Assembly (NCBI RefSeq): GCF_030272615.1
Contig: NC_081410.1
Coordinates: 505,228,942 to 505,292,941 of the forward strand
DNA: 64,000 nucleotides
Direction of reading: 5' to 3'
Source: Cryptomeria japonica
Taxonomy: Eukaryota; Streptophyta; Pinopsida; Cupressales; Cupressaceae
Below the pieces are notes generated by a model. It was not told the origin of the DNA, did not search any database, and worked only from the letters and a program-made list of their open reading frames with translations. Below are positions 1-11,789 of the stretch, one piece after another. A program made the position numbers and the translations under genes. Each line of letters opens with the position of its first letter. Positions within the stretch are counted from its first letter, which is position 1.

Positions 1-507
1 TTACTCAATCTCAACCATCCATTGCTCCATTTTTCCTATAAATAGAGCCCATTTCTTCATAATCCAGATCTTGAAAACTTGTATGCATTTAACCTATAGG
101 CATTTTAAGAGAGCATTTAGCATAGCAAACTAATATCTTTGTTATTTTAGTTAAAATCAATCATTTTAATATCATCTAGTATTTTAGCTTTTTATTTCAC
201 ATTTGGAGCACAATACTACAATCTCAATCCTCCATAAGCATCTATAGTGCAAAAAGCTGCTAAGAGCTACACTATTTTGGAACTTGGAGAGGAGAGGAAC
301 AAGGGAGAAAGAGCTAAGAGCATGTTAGGAGGTATTTGGAGATGCCTCATCATATTTGTTTTTTTAGTTAGATATGCTTTCATGTTTTTAGTGTCTCTCT
401 TGGTATGCCTATTTAGATTAGTTCTTTGATTGACTAACACTAACAGTTTCTTGTCTTGTGTGTGTTTGTTTCTCTTAGACTAACCTTGTCCATTTTGCAG
501 GGCATCA
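1..507 (+). repeat. 5' LTR, 3'-terminal 507 bp
   Basis: This stretch matches 16884-17390 with constant offset 16883 and ends in CA just before the primer site. Differences are at 243, 257, 262, 328, 349, 359, 362 and 502, all transitions (about 1.6 percent, low for a conifer-like genome). It holds the TATA box, the transcription start region and the U5 end. The first ~860 bp of the LTR lie outside the window. Confidence 0.96.
37..44 (+). promoter_or_regulatory. TATA box of the 5' LTR
   Basis: TATAAATA followed by GAGCCC is identical in the other LTR at 16920-16927. By plant spacing the sense transcript should begin near 65-75, which places the AGCGCT array about 530 bases into the leader. 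The start site itself is inferred. Confidence 0.75.
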
Positions 508-509
508 TT

Positions 510-529
510 TGGTGAACCCGACGTGAATC
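510..529 (+). other. Primer binding site, complementary to tRNA-Trp
   Basis: TGGTGAACCCGACGTGAATC begins two bases after the LTR end. Its reverse complement is the 3' end of plant tRNA-Trp (CCA), matching over all 20 bases as far as I recall that tRNA. A PBS this well preserved agrees with the low LTR divergence. Confidence 0.85.
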
Positions 530-603
530 CAAGCACCAAAAACATATCATTTTTTTTTAACTAACATGTTTGATTGTTGAAAGTGTCACACAGGTTGCGC
601 TTT

Positions 604-812
604 AGCGCTATTGAACACATTCTAGCGCTACCGACACTTTTTCTTTTAGCGCTATTGTCCAAGTTTCAGTGCTTTTGGATTTGTTTTAGCGCGTTTGTCG
701 CTCTTTTGGCGCTATTGGAATATTTCAGCACTTTTGCCTCTCTGGTTTTACCCTTCTTTTAGCGCTTCTACGTTAAATAGCGCTTCTGTTTAAACACAGA
801 CTAGCGCTATTG
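604..812 (+). repeat. AGCGCT array 1: ~20-bp period repeats in the sense leader
   Basis: Ten copies of a short motif, consensus AGCGCT(A/T)TTG, start at 604, 624, 648, 668, 688, 708, 727, 761, 779 and 803. Six have the exact palindrome AGCGCT; the others are AGTGCT, AGCGCG, GGCGCT and AGCACT. Spacing is mostly 18-24 bp, with one gap of 34. The sequence between cores is not conserved, so this is not an ordinary minisatellite. It lies 75 bp after the PBS, in the untranslated leader where retroviral RNAs hold dimerisation and packaging signals. The same motif occurs reversed at 15244-15458. Confidence 0.85.
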
Positions 813-3133
813 CAACAGAATATTGTAAAACTCACCTTGTAACCGAAAAATTGAAAATCTTAGGCTTGTGGAAGCCCCCCCCCTTGGACATAGATTTTAC
901 TAACAAATTTTGTTTTGTGCAGGTTAAAACTCATCATTAAAAATAAAAAATTTTCCTTTGGTGCTTTTAAAAACTTGACAACAAACATTTACTTTCATTG
1001 CAAGTTAGGATTCATCTTCATTTTGGTGCTTAAAATCAACAAACAAATTTGATTTCCTTGCATCAAACTAAAAAGATTTACAATCCACATTTCAAATTTT
1101 GGGTGCACATAAAAAGAACAATCCACTTGTTTTGATTTTTTTTGCAAACAAATTTTACTTCAAGCAAACGTGTTTTTCATTAAGTTGACCAGGATTTTCA
1201 AATTCTAGATTACAAAACACATTGCCTTTGAGGTTAAAACGAACACCATGGCTGTTGGAGCAACATCTCCAAATAGTTAGATCACATTTGAAATGGTGGA
1301 TTAAAAAGAACAAGTGTCTTTTGTGTTTGGCACACTTGTGCAAAAAGTCAGTCGAGTGGTCCTACCTCTAACACACACTATCCTCTCCCTTGGCTTTCGT
1401 GGTCCTAGGTGCAAGAGAAAAGTGTTAGTAACACTCAAATTTTATCTTTTTAAGAGAGGCCTGCCAAGGGATCGATACTCTTGGGAACGACCTCGAGCGG
1501 TAAATCCTTCGAGCCGCTATAGAAATCAGGTGAGAGCGAAAGCTGTAGCCTTGGGTATAGCTATTCCTACAGTGTAACTGGCCGAAAGGACAAATGGGCC
1601 CCACCACCAGTTACAAGGCTCTTAAGTGAGTCACTGCAGAATGAACTTATGTCCAAAAACATAGAACATGACTACACACCTTTAAGTAGTAGCCCACCCG
1701 TTCTATTGATTGAGAATATTTGCGATATAATTTAGTGTAAGAGCATAGATGGTTTTGCTCCCAAGATACTCACCATACATATTTCCTTGAGTAGAAACAT
1801 AGCTTTTTGAAAAAGTCACTTGTGGCTTGATAAAAGTGGTGACTCCCCCATCATAGGGATCATCTATTTGTTATACTCGTGCAAGACTTAGTATATCACA
1901 TCCTTACCTGCCACGGCAGGATTCATAAGGTATGTAGTACCAAAGTCGAAGAAATATCAAGATGTGGGCTAAATTTATCACAACTGGCCATTTGACCTTA
2001 GGGATAAAAAGTGTTTGAAGTATATTCGTTTTAAAGACCAAGTGCAAATTGAGCCGACTTCAGGCTTTGGAAATACACCTTAAAATACATCTAAAAGAAG
2101 GGTCATATACAAGTCCAAGGATTGGGTTGATCTAGACCCATACTCATTTGTGCCTTTGAGGCAACATTCTTGTGTTTGTGTGCTTGCTTTGTTTTCTTGT
2201 CAAAGAAACATCAAATCAGAAAATCACTTTCAAAAACAAAGTATTCATCCAAACAAACACATCAAAAACAAAGTGCAAACAACAAAAAATCAAAACCTTT
2301 ATGACCATTCTTCACGTCTTGCGAAAGAAGAAGCATCATCAGAATATCAACTTGAAAAGAAGACCATTGAGCTCAAAGGCTTTGATCAAAAGGGGGAAAT
2401 TCTTCTATATTAATAGACAAATCTTTGTCTCACATAGAGTCTTTCTACATCGTATGCGTCTCTACCTTCAAGGCAAAACAAACGAATTTGATTCAGAATC
2501 ATTGAACCGCAGAGCTTTTATGCAATATAGAGCTCTGAGTTATCACAAAAATCAAGGAGGAAAGATTAATCCAAACTTCTTCCCAAACGTCTGTATCACC
2601 TACAACACAACTCGAGAAATACCATCAACACCTGAAAGGGAAGAGATAGAGTTTGTCCCATTTGTAACACAAAGTTTTTATTGAAATTGAAAACATTTTC
2701 ATCCATCATCTCACTCATACATCATCACTTCATCATCAATCCATCCCAACTCTCAAAACATTAAGAGGTTCTTGTCCCAAGTTCTCTTTTAGATATTGCT
2801 TGAAATCAAACACATCACATCACTTTTTTAGATTGTTTCTACATCTAGGATAAGCTCATCCTAAGAGACACATCTACGCAGGTTAAAACTAGTTCATGAG
2901 TGAATCCTCTCATTACTAGGTAGTTAAATCTGTAACACATCTCAGATTTCTCTACACCTTATCACATCAAAACTTATCAAAAAAACAAGCAATTCAAAGA
3001 AGGAATTTTGGTTACATCCACCTTAAAGGTGCTAGAGATCCACGTGCAACACAATTCACCAACCATCAATCTCTCATTTCAACAAAAACTCATCATCATT
3101 TTCATGCAATTTCAACAAAGACTCATAAACAAA
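813..3133 (+). other. Long untranslated leader of the Tat element
   Basis: No credible gene is present; several short open frames overlap in different frames with no family resemblance. Notable items are CAGGTGAGAG at 1527-1536, which looks like a splice donor; the 13-base GCAGGTTAAAACT at 919-931 and again at 2878-2890, each resembling an acceptor junction; and complementary segments around 1492-1518 (CTCGA with TCGAG, AGCGG with CCGCT) that could fold. A spliced leader is possible but unproven. Long leaders are usual in Tat elements. Confidence 0.6.
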
Positions 3134-4990
3134 ATGGCTCAAACCCGATCATAGTCACGGCAACGAGAAATAGAAATAGAAGAAGAAGAAGAGGAAAATC
3201 TCAATGAATTCCAAGAAGCACTTGGAGGAAATGTGAGTGACGAAAACCCAAGTACTCCTACTTCTGCAACAATAGAAAGGGCTCAGCATAACCCTCTCTT
3301 TAACAGATTGTTTGACGAAATACTCAGGAGCAATGCGGATGCTCACTTCTTAAAACTCGCTCAAGAAGGAGCAAAACTCCCCTCTGACTTTGATCTTGCC
3401 CAATTAAGACAAGCATCAGAAAGACAAAGTCGCCATGAAGAGGAAAGAGGTAGAGATCCCATCAGCTATAACATTCCTCGAGGTAACCCACCACCTCCTC
3501 CTCCAACTGAAATGGAGATGTTGCGGCAACAAGTCGAGAATCTCGCCCAACAACTTCATAGTGGTGTCAAGACTAACCAATTCTCACTCAATGACATATG
3601 TCCCTATCCTTTTGATAGGAATCTTTATATGCCGCCCTTTCCACGAGGATTCGAAACACCCAAATTTGAAAAATATAGAGGAAAGGGAGATCCTCGTGAT
3701 CATGTCAGAGAATTTCATTCTGCTTGCCTCGAAGTGGCATATGAAGACACATACCTAATGCGCCTTTTTCCCCAAAGCTTGGGAGGAACAACCACATCAT
3801 GGTTTTCTCGAATACCAGGTGGCATTAGAACATTTGAGGAACTCATCCAGAAGTTCCTAGCACATTACTCTCGTAACATTGAACGCGACATCACCATGGC
3901 TGATCTGTGCAACACCAAACAAAAACCAGGTGAACTATTCTTAGTATTCCTGCAACGATGGCGTCAAATGTCTAGCAGACGTTCTCTTCAGTTACTTGAA
4001 CGAGAACTAGTGGAAATATTCATTTCCAACTTAAACGAAGAAATGGAATTTCACCTGGATGTCAAAGACACAGACTCTTTTAATGATATGATCACCAAGG
4101 GTTTAAAATGTGAACGGGCACTAATCAAGAAAGGACTCATCAAAATCTTGAATGAACCAAAAGATGGTCCTCGCCCGCACTTCAATAGTGATAAACCAAG
4201 CTTCTGGAATAAAAACAAGAATATCGTCAACGATGGGGTTGTGGATGCTCGGACTATCCAAAACGCACAACCTGTGGTTTGGTTTGCAGGACAAAATCCT
4301 CCACCTCAGAATAACACAAATATTCCTTCCAATCAAGGTCGCATCACATCTCATGATGAACCTAGACCTCGTCAGCAAAAACAGAAACGCACATACACTC
4401 CCTTAGGGGAACCCATTGAAACAGCATTGTGACAACTCATTTCTCAAAATTTGGTCACTCTACCTAAACTATCAAACTATGAGCCTCAGGTCAAACCGGC
4501 ATGGTGGAGAGATACTGAACACTGTGAATTCCATCAAGGAAGAGGGCACAAGACAAGTAATTGTCACCGATTGAAAGATCTCATTCAGGATCTTATTGAT
4601 CGAGGAGAAATTGAAATTGAAGGACATGACCCAAAAACAACAAATAATGATCATTTGATGTTCAAAAATCCACTTCCATCACAAGATCAAAGGGGTCCTT
4701 CCACTTCCAGGCGAGGCACTGATACCACAGATTATACGCAGGCTGCGTATAATTACACTGTCAATCATCTGTATGATGCCAATGAACAAGTTGCAACCAT
4801 AACTTTCAAAAATCCCAACTCAAATTGCAATGTTGTTACGCGTCGCGGCAAAGTTACCATCAAGGCAGCTCCACAAGGCACCACCTCCATCCCAAAGCAG
4901 TACAATCTTGTGGAACAATTAGACAAAACCCCTGCGCTTATATCCATTTTAGAGCTTTTGCGTCTATCGCCATCTCATAAAACTATCTTG
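3134..4990 (+). pseudogene. gag region (capsid domain and zinc knuckle)
   Basis: The first ATG (3134) opens a frame with a TAG at codon 7; the open part resumes immediately and runs to a TGA at 4430, then continues in frame. An acidic N-terminal stretch (run of Glu) and a Pro-rich linker precede the retrotransposon gag core at about 3640-4140, with motifs such as PKFEKYRGKGDP and FLQRWRQM. After the TGA comes a variant zinc knuckle at 4523-4564 spaced Cys-x2-His-x4-His-x4-Cys, a CHHC form usual in this plant group. Gag would form the virus-like particle and bind element RNA in the cytoplasm. Confidence 0.9.
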
Positions 4991-5099
4991 GATCAAGCAC
5001 TCCAAGAGGCATCAGTCCCTGCAAACCTGAATACAGACCAATTTCAAGCAATGGTTGGAAGTCTAAAGTCATCACCTTGTCTCATTTTTTTCGAAAGTG

Positions 5100-5520
5100 A
5101 CAACTCTTCTTTCCAGCAACCTCATAACGCCTCAATTCACATCGAAGGATTTATTAACCAACACAGGATCAAGCGAGTCTTGATCGATAATGGAGCAGGC
5201 CTGAACATTAGTACACTATAGTTGGTCACAGCATTGGGCTATGCGGTAGAATCAGTGGATCCTCATAAGAAGATCACAATCAAAGCCTATGACGATGTAG
5301 AGCGTTCATCCAAAGAAGCTGTGGTACTCCCAATCCGAGTGGGCCCCGTGGTAAAGCACATCATCTGTCAGGTTTTGGACCTTCCTCTGCCATATAATCT
5401 ATTGTTAGGGAGACCTTGGATACATGTCATGCAAGCCGTTCCATCTACCTACCATCAATGTATCAAGTTCCCACATAACGGTGTAGAGATCACAATCCTG
5501 GGCGATGCAAATCCCTTTGC
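5100..5520 (+). pseudogene. Aspartic protease domain
   Basis: The active-site motif LIDNGAGLN has its Asp codon at 5186-5188; this plant gypsy form has Asn where retroviral proteases have Ser or Thr. The second conserved motif, ending LLLGRPWI, is at about 5398-5424. A TAG at 5219 falls 33 bases after the active site and splits the domain. The enzyme would cut the gag-pol precursor. Upstream and downstream pieces are in the same frame, so only the nonsense change is needed to explain the break. Confidence 0.88.
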
Positions 5521-5905
5521 ATATTGCCATAATATCAGCCATCAACCAGAGATTACCGTTCCTAATAATAGAGAAGCCATTTCCTCCACATCATATATAA
5601 GTCCTGCCTCTCTTGCCAGTTCAAACACCATTATACCAAAGCAAGAAAAGCTTAAGATGAAAATAGCAGAGGAAGGTCCTGGAGAATACAACTTGAGTCA
5701 ACTCTTTTGTGTGGGACAAATGCCCACTTCTCCTCGAACACATGGTAAACCACAGCAGTTACTCCAGCAACCACTAATCACGCCTGCATGTGCTTTGACG
5801 CCTTTCATCCTTGGAAAGAGTCAAGAAGAAGAAACCCAAGATGAGGACTTGGCGGAATGGATCTATAAAGATCCCATCACCATTGATATACCACAAGTTA
5901 GACTT

Positions 5906-6060
5906 CCTACGGATCAGTATGGCAAAGGTCTCCTCATTATGCAACGAATGGGGTATGATGGTCAGAGTGCTTTGGGATATTGCAAACAAGGACGACATGA
6001 ACCCCTGCTGCCGGAATTCAAGCCCAAAGGTAATACAGGCCTAGGCTTTGAAAAAGAGAT
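5906..6060 (+). other. G-patch-like motif between protease and RT
   Basis: In the pol frame, the segment beginning QYGKGLLIMQRMGYDG and continuing through a glycine-rich stretch to NTGLGF has the glycine and hydrophobic spacing of a G-patch (D111). Such motifs bind nucleic acid or helicases of the DEAH class, and one follows the protease of betaretroviruses. Here it is followed by a long Pro/Ala/Thr-rich linker to 6523. The assignment is by motif only. Confidence 0.6.
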
Positions 6061-7099
6061 CTTTCCTAAGCTTAGATTCAAAGGAAAACCCAACAAACCA
6101 TTTTGTCCACCTACTGCAAAGAGGACACCTTTCATAATCAAAGCGGCATCAAGCACCATCCCAACTGCCCCATCGAGGCTCACAACCCCAACGCAACCAT
6201 CACCAATGTCATTTATTCCACCAAATGAACCCATAATCCCACCAGCAGCACCATTAGCAGCAACAACTGTATTGAAACCCGTAGCAGCATCTATGGCACC
6301 AATAGTTCCAGCAGAAACCACTGAGTCAATATTACCGATACTTCCCGTATCAGATTCTTTTATCCCCATCAATCTTCCTGCAACACCGATCACTACAAAG
6401 GTACATCAACCAATCACACCTGCAGTGTTTAACTCAAAGGACATCCCAGTATGGTATAGCAATCGAATGCTAGAAAGTGATTCAGAGACCGACTCACATG
6501 AATGGGAATTTGATTCGGTATAGCTTAACACTTCAGATGAGGACGACGCATCACCACCTCCGCCACGCAAAGACATCCCTGTTTATGGAGAAGCATAGAT
6601 AAAGACCACATGAGTTCCTGAACTGGAAACATCTTCCACAGACCCTACGTCTCATCCTACGCCTGATTCTGACAAGGAGAGTACCATTAATGACCTTCAC
6701 CATAACATCTTAACCCTCACTAATACATCTAACGCACTTAACCTAATCGATGAAATAATGCCCATTATCCATCCTGAACTCATCAAATGGAACCAACCAA
6801 ATCCCCCATGTATTGACTTCTTCCAAAACGATGAGGCTATCATTGACTTTTTAGAATTAAGGGATAACCTACCAAGCGGGGATCACAAAGCTGGATTCGC
6901 CATTGAACTTAATAGCGCAGCATACTTTAGGGCGGATGCCAAACCTTTCAGCTGCAAATATATAACAATAAAACATGGATCTTCCAGTGAAAACCACACT
7001 GTGGCACTGTTTGATCCGACAAAAGTAAAAAGAAAGAGCGTATCCAACGGTGAAAACCTCTCTGAGGCACCTGAGGATGAAGGGTTTGACATTCTCCCT

Positions 7100-9062
7100 G
7101 CTAATGTACAACAGGAACGATCAACGATTCTCATCGAGGAAACCAAAGAATACAATGTGGGGACTCCTGAAAATCCTCATCTCATACATCTGGCATCTCT
7201 TCTCACTCTAGAGGAACAGCCTAAATTTATAGAGTTCTTCCAGAAGCGTCAAATCAACTTTGCATGGTCATATGCAGACATGCCTGGGCTTGATCCTGAT
7301 TTAGTCATGCATCACCTTACCATAGCAGAAGGAGCCAAACCTGTCAAGCAAAAGCTTCGTAAGATGCATCCTCAGATTGCAGTACTAGTCAAAACAGAAC
7401 TCAAGAAACTCCTAGATGTTGGTTTCATTAGACCCATTGATTATGCAGAATGGATCTCCAATATTGTGCCAGTCGGCAAACCAAAAGGGGGCATCCACAT
7501 TTGTACTGACTTCAGAGATCTGAATAAGGCATGTCCTAAGGATGACTTCCCCTTACCAAATATTGACATCATAGTGGATCTGACAGCCGGACACGCCATG
7601 CTTTCACTCATGGATGGCTTTTCAGGATACAATCAGATAAAGATCGCACCAGAAGATCAACATAAGACAGCCTTCACATGTCCATGGGGCACATATTGCT
7701 GGAATGTGATGCCTTTTGGTCTAAAGAATGCAGGAGCAACCTATCAAAGAGCAATGACCACCATCTTCCATGACACGATGCATACTATGATGGAAGATTA
7801 TGTGGATGACTTACTAGCCAAATCACTCACTAGAGAAGGGCATCTCCACATCTTAGATAAAATCTTTGATAGACTGGAACAATACCATGTTCGACTCAAC
7901 CCCAAGAAATGTGTCTTTGGAGTGACCTCCGGGAAGCTTCTAGGATACATTGTCTCAAGCAAAGGTATTGAGGTCGACCCAGCAAAGGTAAAAGCAATTA
8001 TGGACATGCCACCTCCAAAGAATATCAGTCAGCTAAGGACATTACAAGGACGGCTTCAATCCATCCGAAGATTCATTGCACAATTGGCTGATAAATGTCA
8101 CCCATTCACTCACCTGCTACACAAGAACATCCGCTTTTAGTGGGACGCCCAATGCCAGCAAGCATTTCAGACGCTTCAAGACTATCTCATGAATCCACCA
8201 TTGCTGATACCACCACATCTAAGTAGACCGTTGTTACTCTATATCTCAGCAACAAGTACATCATTGGGTGTACTACTGGCACAACATAATGCAGAAGGAA
8301 AAGAGTGTGTTGTTTACTACATCTCTCGCACACTGGTGGGCTATGAACTCAATTACACACCTATTGAGCGAGCTTGCCTAGCAGTAATCTTAGCAGCCAC
8401 TAAATTGAGGCACTATCTGTTAACACACAAAGTACAACTCATTGCAAAGATTGATCCACTCAAGTATTTACTCAGCAAAGAAGCTTTGACAGGTCGCTTA
8501 GCCAAATGGGTGATGATTCTAAGTGAATTTGACATCGAGTATGTGGACCGTAAAGCTATCAAAGGGCAGGTCATTGCAGATCAGTTGGTCGATGCACCAC
8601 TCATAGGCGATCATCCTCTCATTTCCAATTTTCCAGATGAAGAGATATTCGTGATTACAACAACACAACCATGGAAACTATACTTTGATGGTTCGTACAC
8701 TAGGCATGGCTCGGGGGCAGGCATTCTGTTTATCACACCTCAGGGTGATAGCATCCTGAAGTCTTACAGGCTCACATTTCCATGCACACACAACATAGCA
8801 GAATATGAGGCCTTGATCATAGGGCTCAGGTTAGCCGTACAATGGAAATTACAAGAACTACAAGTATATGGCGACTCCCAACTGGTCATTCAACAAGCCA
8901 CAGATGAATATTAGACCAAGGATGATAAACTCATGCCATATAAGCAAATGGTGGACACTCTAAAGACATCATTTACTACTATCACTTTTGAGCAGATACC
9001 AAGAGATCAGAATCGAGCTGCTGACGCTATGGCTACCATCGCATCTCTCCTAGATCTTCCAC
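7100..9062 (+). pseudogene. Reverse transcriptase, RNase H and archaeal-type RNase H
   Basis: RT covers about 7340-8000 with CTDFRDLN, a FPLPNID motif, MPFGLKNAGATYQR and the catalytic YVDD (7799-7810). A conventional RNase H follows at about 8225-8595. A second RNase H of archaeal/plant type begins LYFDGSYTRHGSGAGI at about 8677 and continues with an AEYEAL motif and YGDSQLV, and after the stop with an NRAADAMA motif to about 9060. TAG codons at 8138 and 8912 interrupt the RT-RH join and the second RNase H. Having both RNase H types is diagnostic of the Tat lineage. Together they would copy element RNA to DNA and remove the RNA strand. Confidence 0.92.
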
Positions 9063-9249
9063 AGAATTCAACACGCTACGAGTTCTTGGTCGAACAGCTT
9101 TGGATCCCCGCTTATGATATCCCCGAATCCGAAATGATATGTCGCCTTGTCGGTTCTGAATCCCCATGGTACGGTGAATTCTACACCTATCTCCGCGATC
9201 ACACCCTTCCTCCCAACCAATCAAATAACCAACGTAAAACCTTCATTCG

Positions 9250-10423
9250 CCAAACTGCTCGATATACCATTATTGCCGAAACCCTATACCGCCGCAGTCT
9301 TGATGGTACTCTCCTTCGATGTCTGGAACAAGATGAGATAACAAAGGCTTTGGAAGAAGTCCATGAAGGAATTTGCGGGACTCATTCAAGTGGTCCATCG
9401 CTAGCTAAGAAACTCCTACGCAATGGATACTATTGGCCATCTATTGAAAAAGATTCCTACTACTTTGTCAGGAAGTGCAAGAAATGCCAAGTTCATGGTG
9501 ACCTGATACATGCACCAGCCCAGGAACTACAACCAATCACGACACCATGGCCTTTTTGTCAATGGGGCCTTGACCTTGTGGGTAAGATTCATCCATCTTC
9601 ATCCAATGGCCACAAATTCATTATTACCGCCACCGAATATTTCACAAAGTGGATCGAAGCTATTCCACTTACCCAAGTCACCGGCAAGCAGATCGCCTCA
9701 TTCATCCTCAACTACATCATCTGCCGGTATGGTGTACCCATGTCCATCATCACAGATAACGGTCTTCCTTTCAAAAATCAGGATGTCCGTGAACTTTGTG
9801 AAAAATTTCATATCCAATACCGCTTTTCCACTCCCTATTACCCACAAGGCAATGGTTAGGCCGAAGCATCAAATAAGAACATATTAAGAATCCTCAAAAA
9901 GATAGTCAATGATGCCGGTCGTGATTGGCATGTTCAACTAAATCTAGCGCTATGGGCATATCGAACTAGCATTCGAACCCCTACAGGTGCAACTCCTTAT
10001 TCATTGGTCTATGGTGCAGAAGCTATCTTGCCTATTGAGGTCGAGATACCATCACTACGGGTTTCCTTGCATAATCTGATAGATGACGAAGCCTACAGAG
10101 TATCCCGTCTTCAGGACTTAGAGTTACTTGATGAGAAGCGACAAGCTGCGTACAACCATCTCAAAGCCTATCAGCAGCGCATGAGCAAAAGCTACAATCA
10201 TCGAGTTAGACCTCGTACATTTCAGGTAGGTGATCTTGTTCTACGAGAGAATCCTCGCAACCAACCAAACAGAGAACATCAGGGCAAATTTGAATCAAAC
10301 TGGCTGGGCCCATATGTTGTCACTGTTGTATTCAGGTCTGGGGCATATCAGTTGGCTACATTAGAAGGAGAACCGCTCACAGATCCAATCAACAGCATGC
10401 ACCTCAAACGGTTTTATACCTAA
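9250..10423 (+). pseudogene. Integrase domain with GPY/F-type C-terminus
   Basis: The N-terminal HHCC finger includes HEGICGTH and KCKKCQVHG (about 9361-9500). The catalytic core has the first Asp in WGLDLVGKI, the second in IITDNGLPF and the Glu shortly after the TAG at 9857. The C-terminal part, about 10200-10420, has VGDLVLR and NWLGPYVV, a GPY/F-like module, and ends at TAA 10421-10423. There is no chromodomain, as expected for Tat. It would insert the cDNA into the host genome. Confidence 0.92.
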
Positions 10424-10769
10424 GTTGTACAGAGCATCAAGCTCCCCTACATACCAGAAAATAGTAAAAACATTCAGAAAAATGTCCTAAAGAAAATACA
10501 AAAACATTCAAAAAAAAAAAAAGTAAAGAAAAATCATGCATCCAAACGGTGAACAACCACTCCGGTGGCACCTTGGGTAAGTACGATGGTGAAAACCTGG
10601 CAAATAGGCGCCACTCGTAAAGGCTATGGCTCCATTGTCTTTCAGACTTGTTGCGATCACATCCACTTCATACATGCATCCATCCATCCAAAACCATGGC
10701 TTGTTATTTCTCTGCAATTATGATAGTACTCCATACATCTTGTATCCCACTTTTTCATAGTCATGTCTA

Positions 10770-10781
10770 AAACTGGGGGCA
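10770..10781 (+). other. PPT-like motif just after pol
   Basis: AAACTGGGGGCA resembles the polypurine tracts of plant gypsy elements and recurs as AAACTGGGGCA at 15218-15228. The tract abutting the 3' LTR is at 16008-16020, so this one is either an internal priming site or the trace of an older element end. Confidence 0.4.
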
Positions 10782-11789
10782 ATGCCTTTAAACTATTGAT
10801 GGAAGTGGATTCTACATTGTCTTATGATTCATTAAGTTCTTCATTCAAACAATCATCAAAATACCAAAAACATTCAAAAATGTCTCAACACAAAATCCAA
10901 AAAACATTCAAAACAATTCAAAATCCAAAAACATTGACAAAACATCGAAAATCACACAAAAACATGGCAACACCTTGTACATACTCATCCATGCAGATAC
11001 CAAAACAAGCATTGACAAAATACTCACACAATGACCATTTACCAATCGACCACACAATCCACATTAACACTCAAAAACTGTCTTCAACTAGGATGCATCC
11101 TTCCTTACCAAAACAAAGACAAAAGTGACGTTTTCTTTGACAAGAAAATTATGTTAAGCTATCAAATACTTGGTTGATTTGTGAGTACAATCATTCGTTT
11201 ATCTGTATCAGGATCTTTCAGCATTGTTTTGTATCGTTTGCGCATTATTTCCGATGAAGTTCTGGGGCATGTGCTAATGGTGTCTACGTGGGAAGTTCAC
11301 CAAGCTACGTAATCTTATGCAAAATGCAGTCATAGATCACTACGGCTTGCTGACTACAGCGTATACCTCGACCATATGGGCATGAACCATTACCAAGGAT
11401 CCATATTCTTTATTCTTTATGTATATACTGTTTGTTTGCAGGTACAATGCTCTTCCTTTGGTTCCTCCTACCTCATCCAAACTAGATAAAGGTTTTTATC
11501 TCTTAGTACGGTATGCACTTGTCTCAGGATATGATCAGCCTAAGATCAAGGAGGACGATCCAAGTCATGCATGAACAAAGATAATCCTTGTCTGTTCCGC
11601 AAGCAATACTCTAGTCGACTTGACCCTTATATCAAGTCGTTTGTATTAATTTGCTATATAAAATCCATGTAAGGAATACTCAGGTCATCTTGAATCATTA
11701 TGTCAAGATGCTTGTATTCTCTTCCAACATTTTAAAGCTCAATGATGAAAATAGAGCACTATGGATCGTCATTTCATCTCATCTGTTTA

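Larger units (their letters stand above)
3134..10423 (+). pseudogene. Tat gag-pol polyprotein, one frame with nine in-frame stops
   Basis: From the ATG at 3134 to the TAA at 10421 a single frame of 2430 codons encodes gag, protease, G-patch, RT, RNase H, archaeal RNase H and integrase with no frameshift. It is interrupted at 3152 (TAG, codon 7), 4430 (TGA), 5219 (TAG), 6521 (TAG), 6596 (TAG), 6611 (TGA), 8138 (TAG), 8912 (TAG) and 9857 (TAG). The stop at 9857 falls where integrases have a near-invariant Gln just before the catalytic Ala-Glu pair, which fits CAG to TAG. Seven TAG, two TGA and no TAA suggest loss by deamination in methylated CAG and CGA. The element cannot make its own polyprotein. 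Confidence 0.93.

Noticed and set aside
247-429. 60-codon frame with a hydrophobic end present in both LTRs (also 17130-17312)
   Set aside because: It starts at GTG, not ATG, and its conservation only reflects the LTR duplication. No family resemblance.
604-812. CRISPR-like array
   Set aside because: Repeat cores are only 6-10 bp with variable spacers in a plant retrotransposon; there is no CRISPR repeat or cas gene.
1314-1577. 87-codon frame in the Tat leader
   Set aside because: No start context, overlaps an opposite frame of similar length, and shows no family resemblance; treated as leader.
5962-6393. 143-codon Gly/Ala-rich frame on the minus strand
   Set aside because: Shadow of the Pro/Thr/Ala-rich linker of pol on the plus strand.
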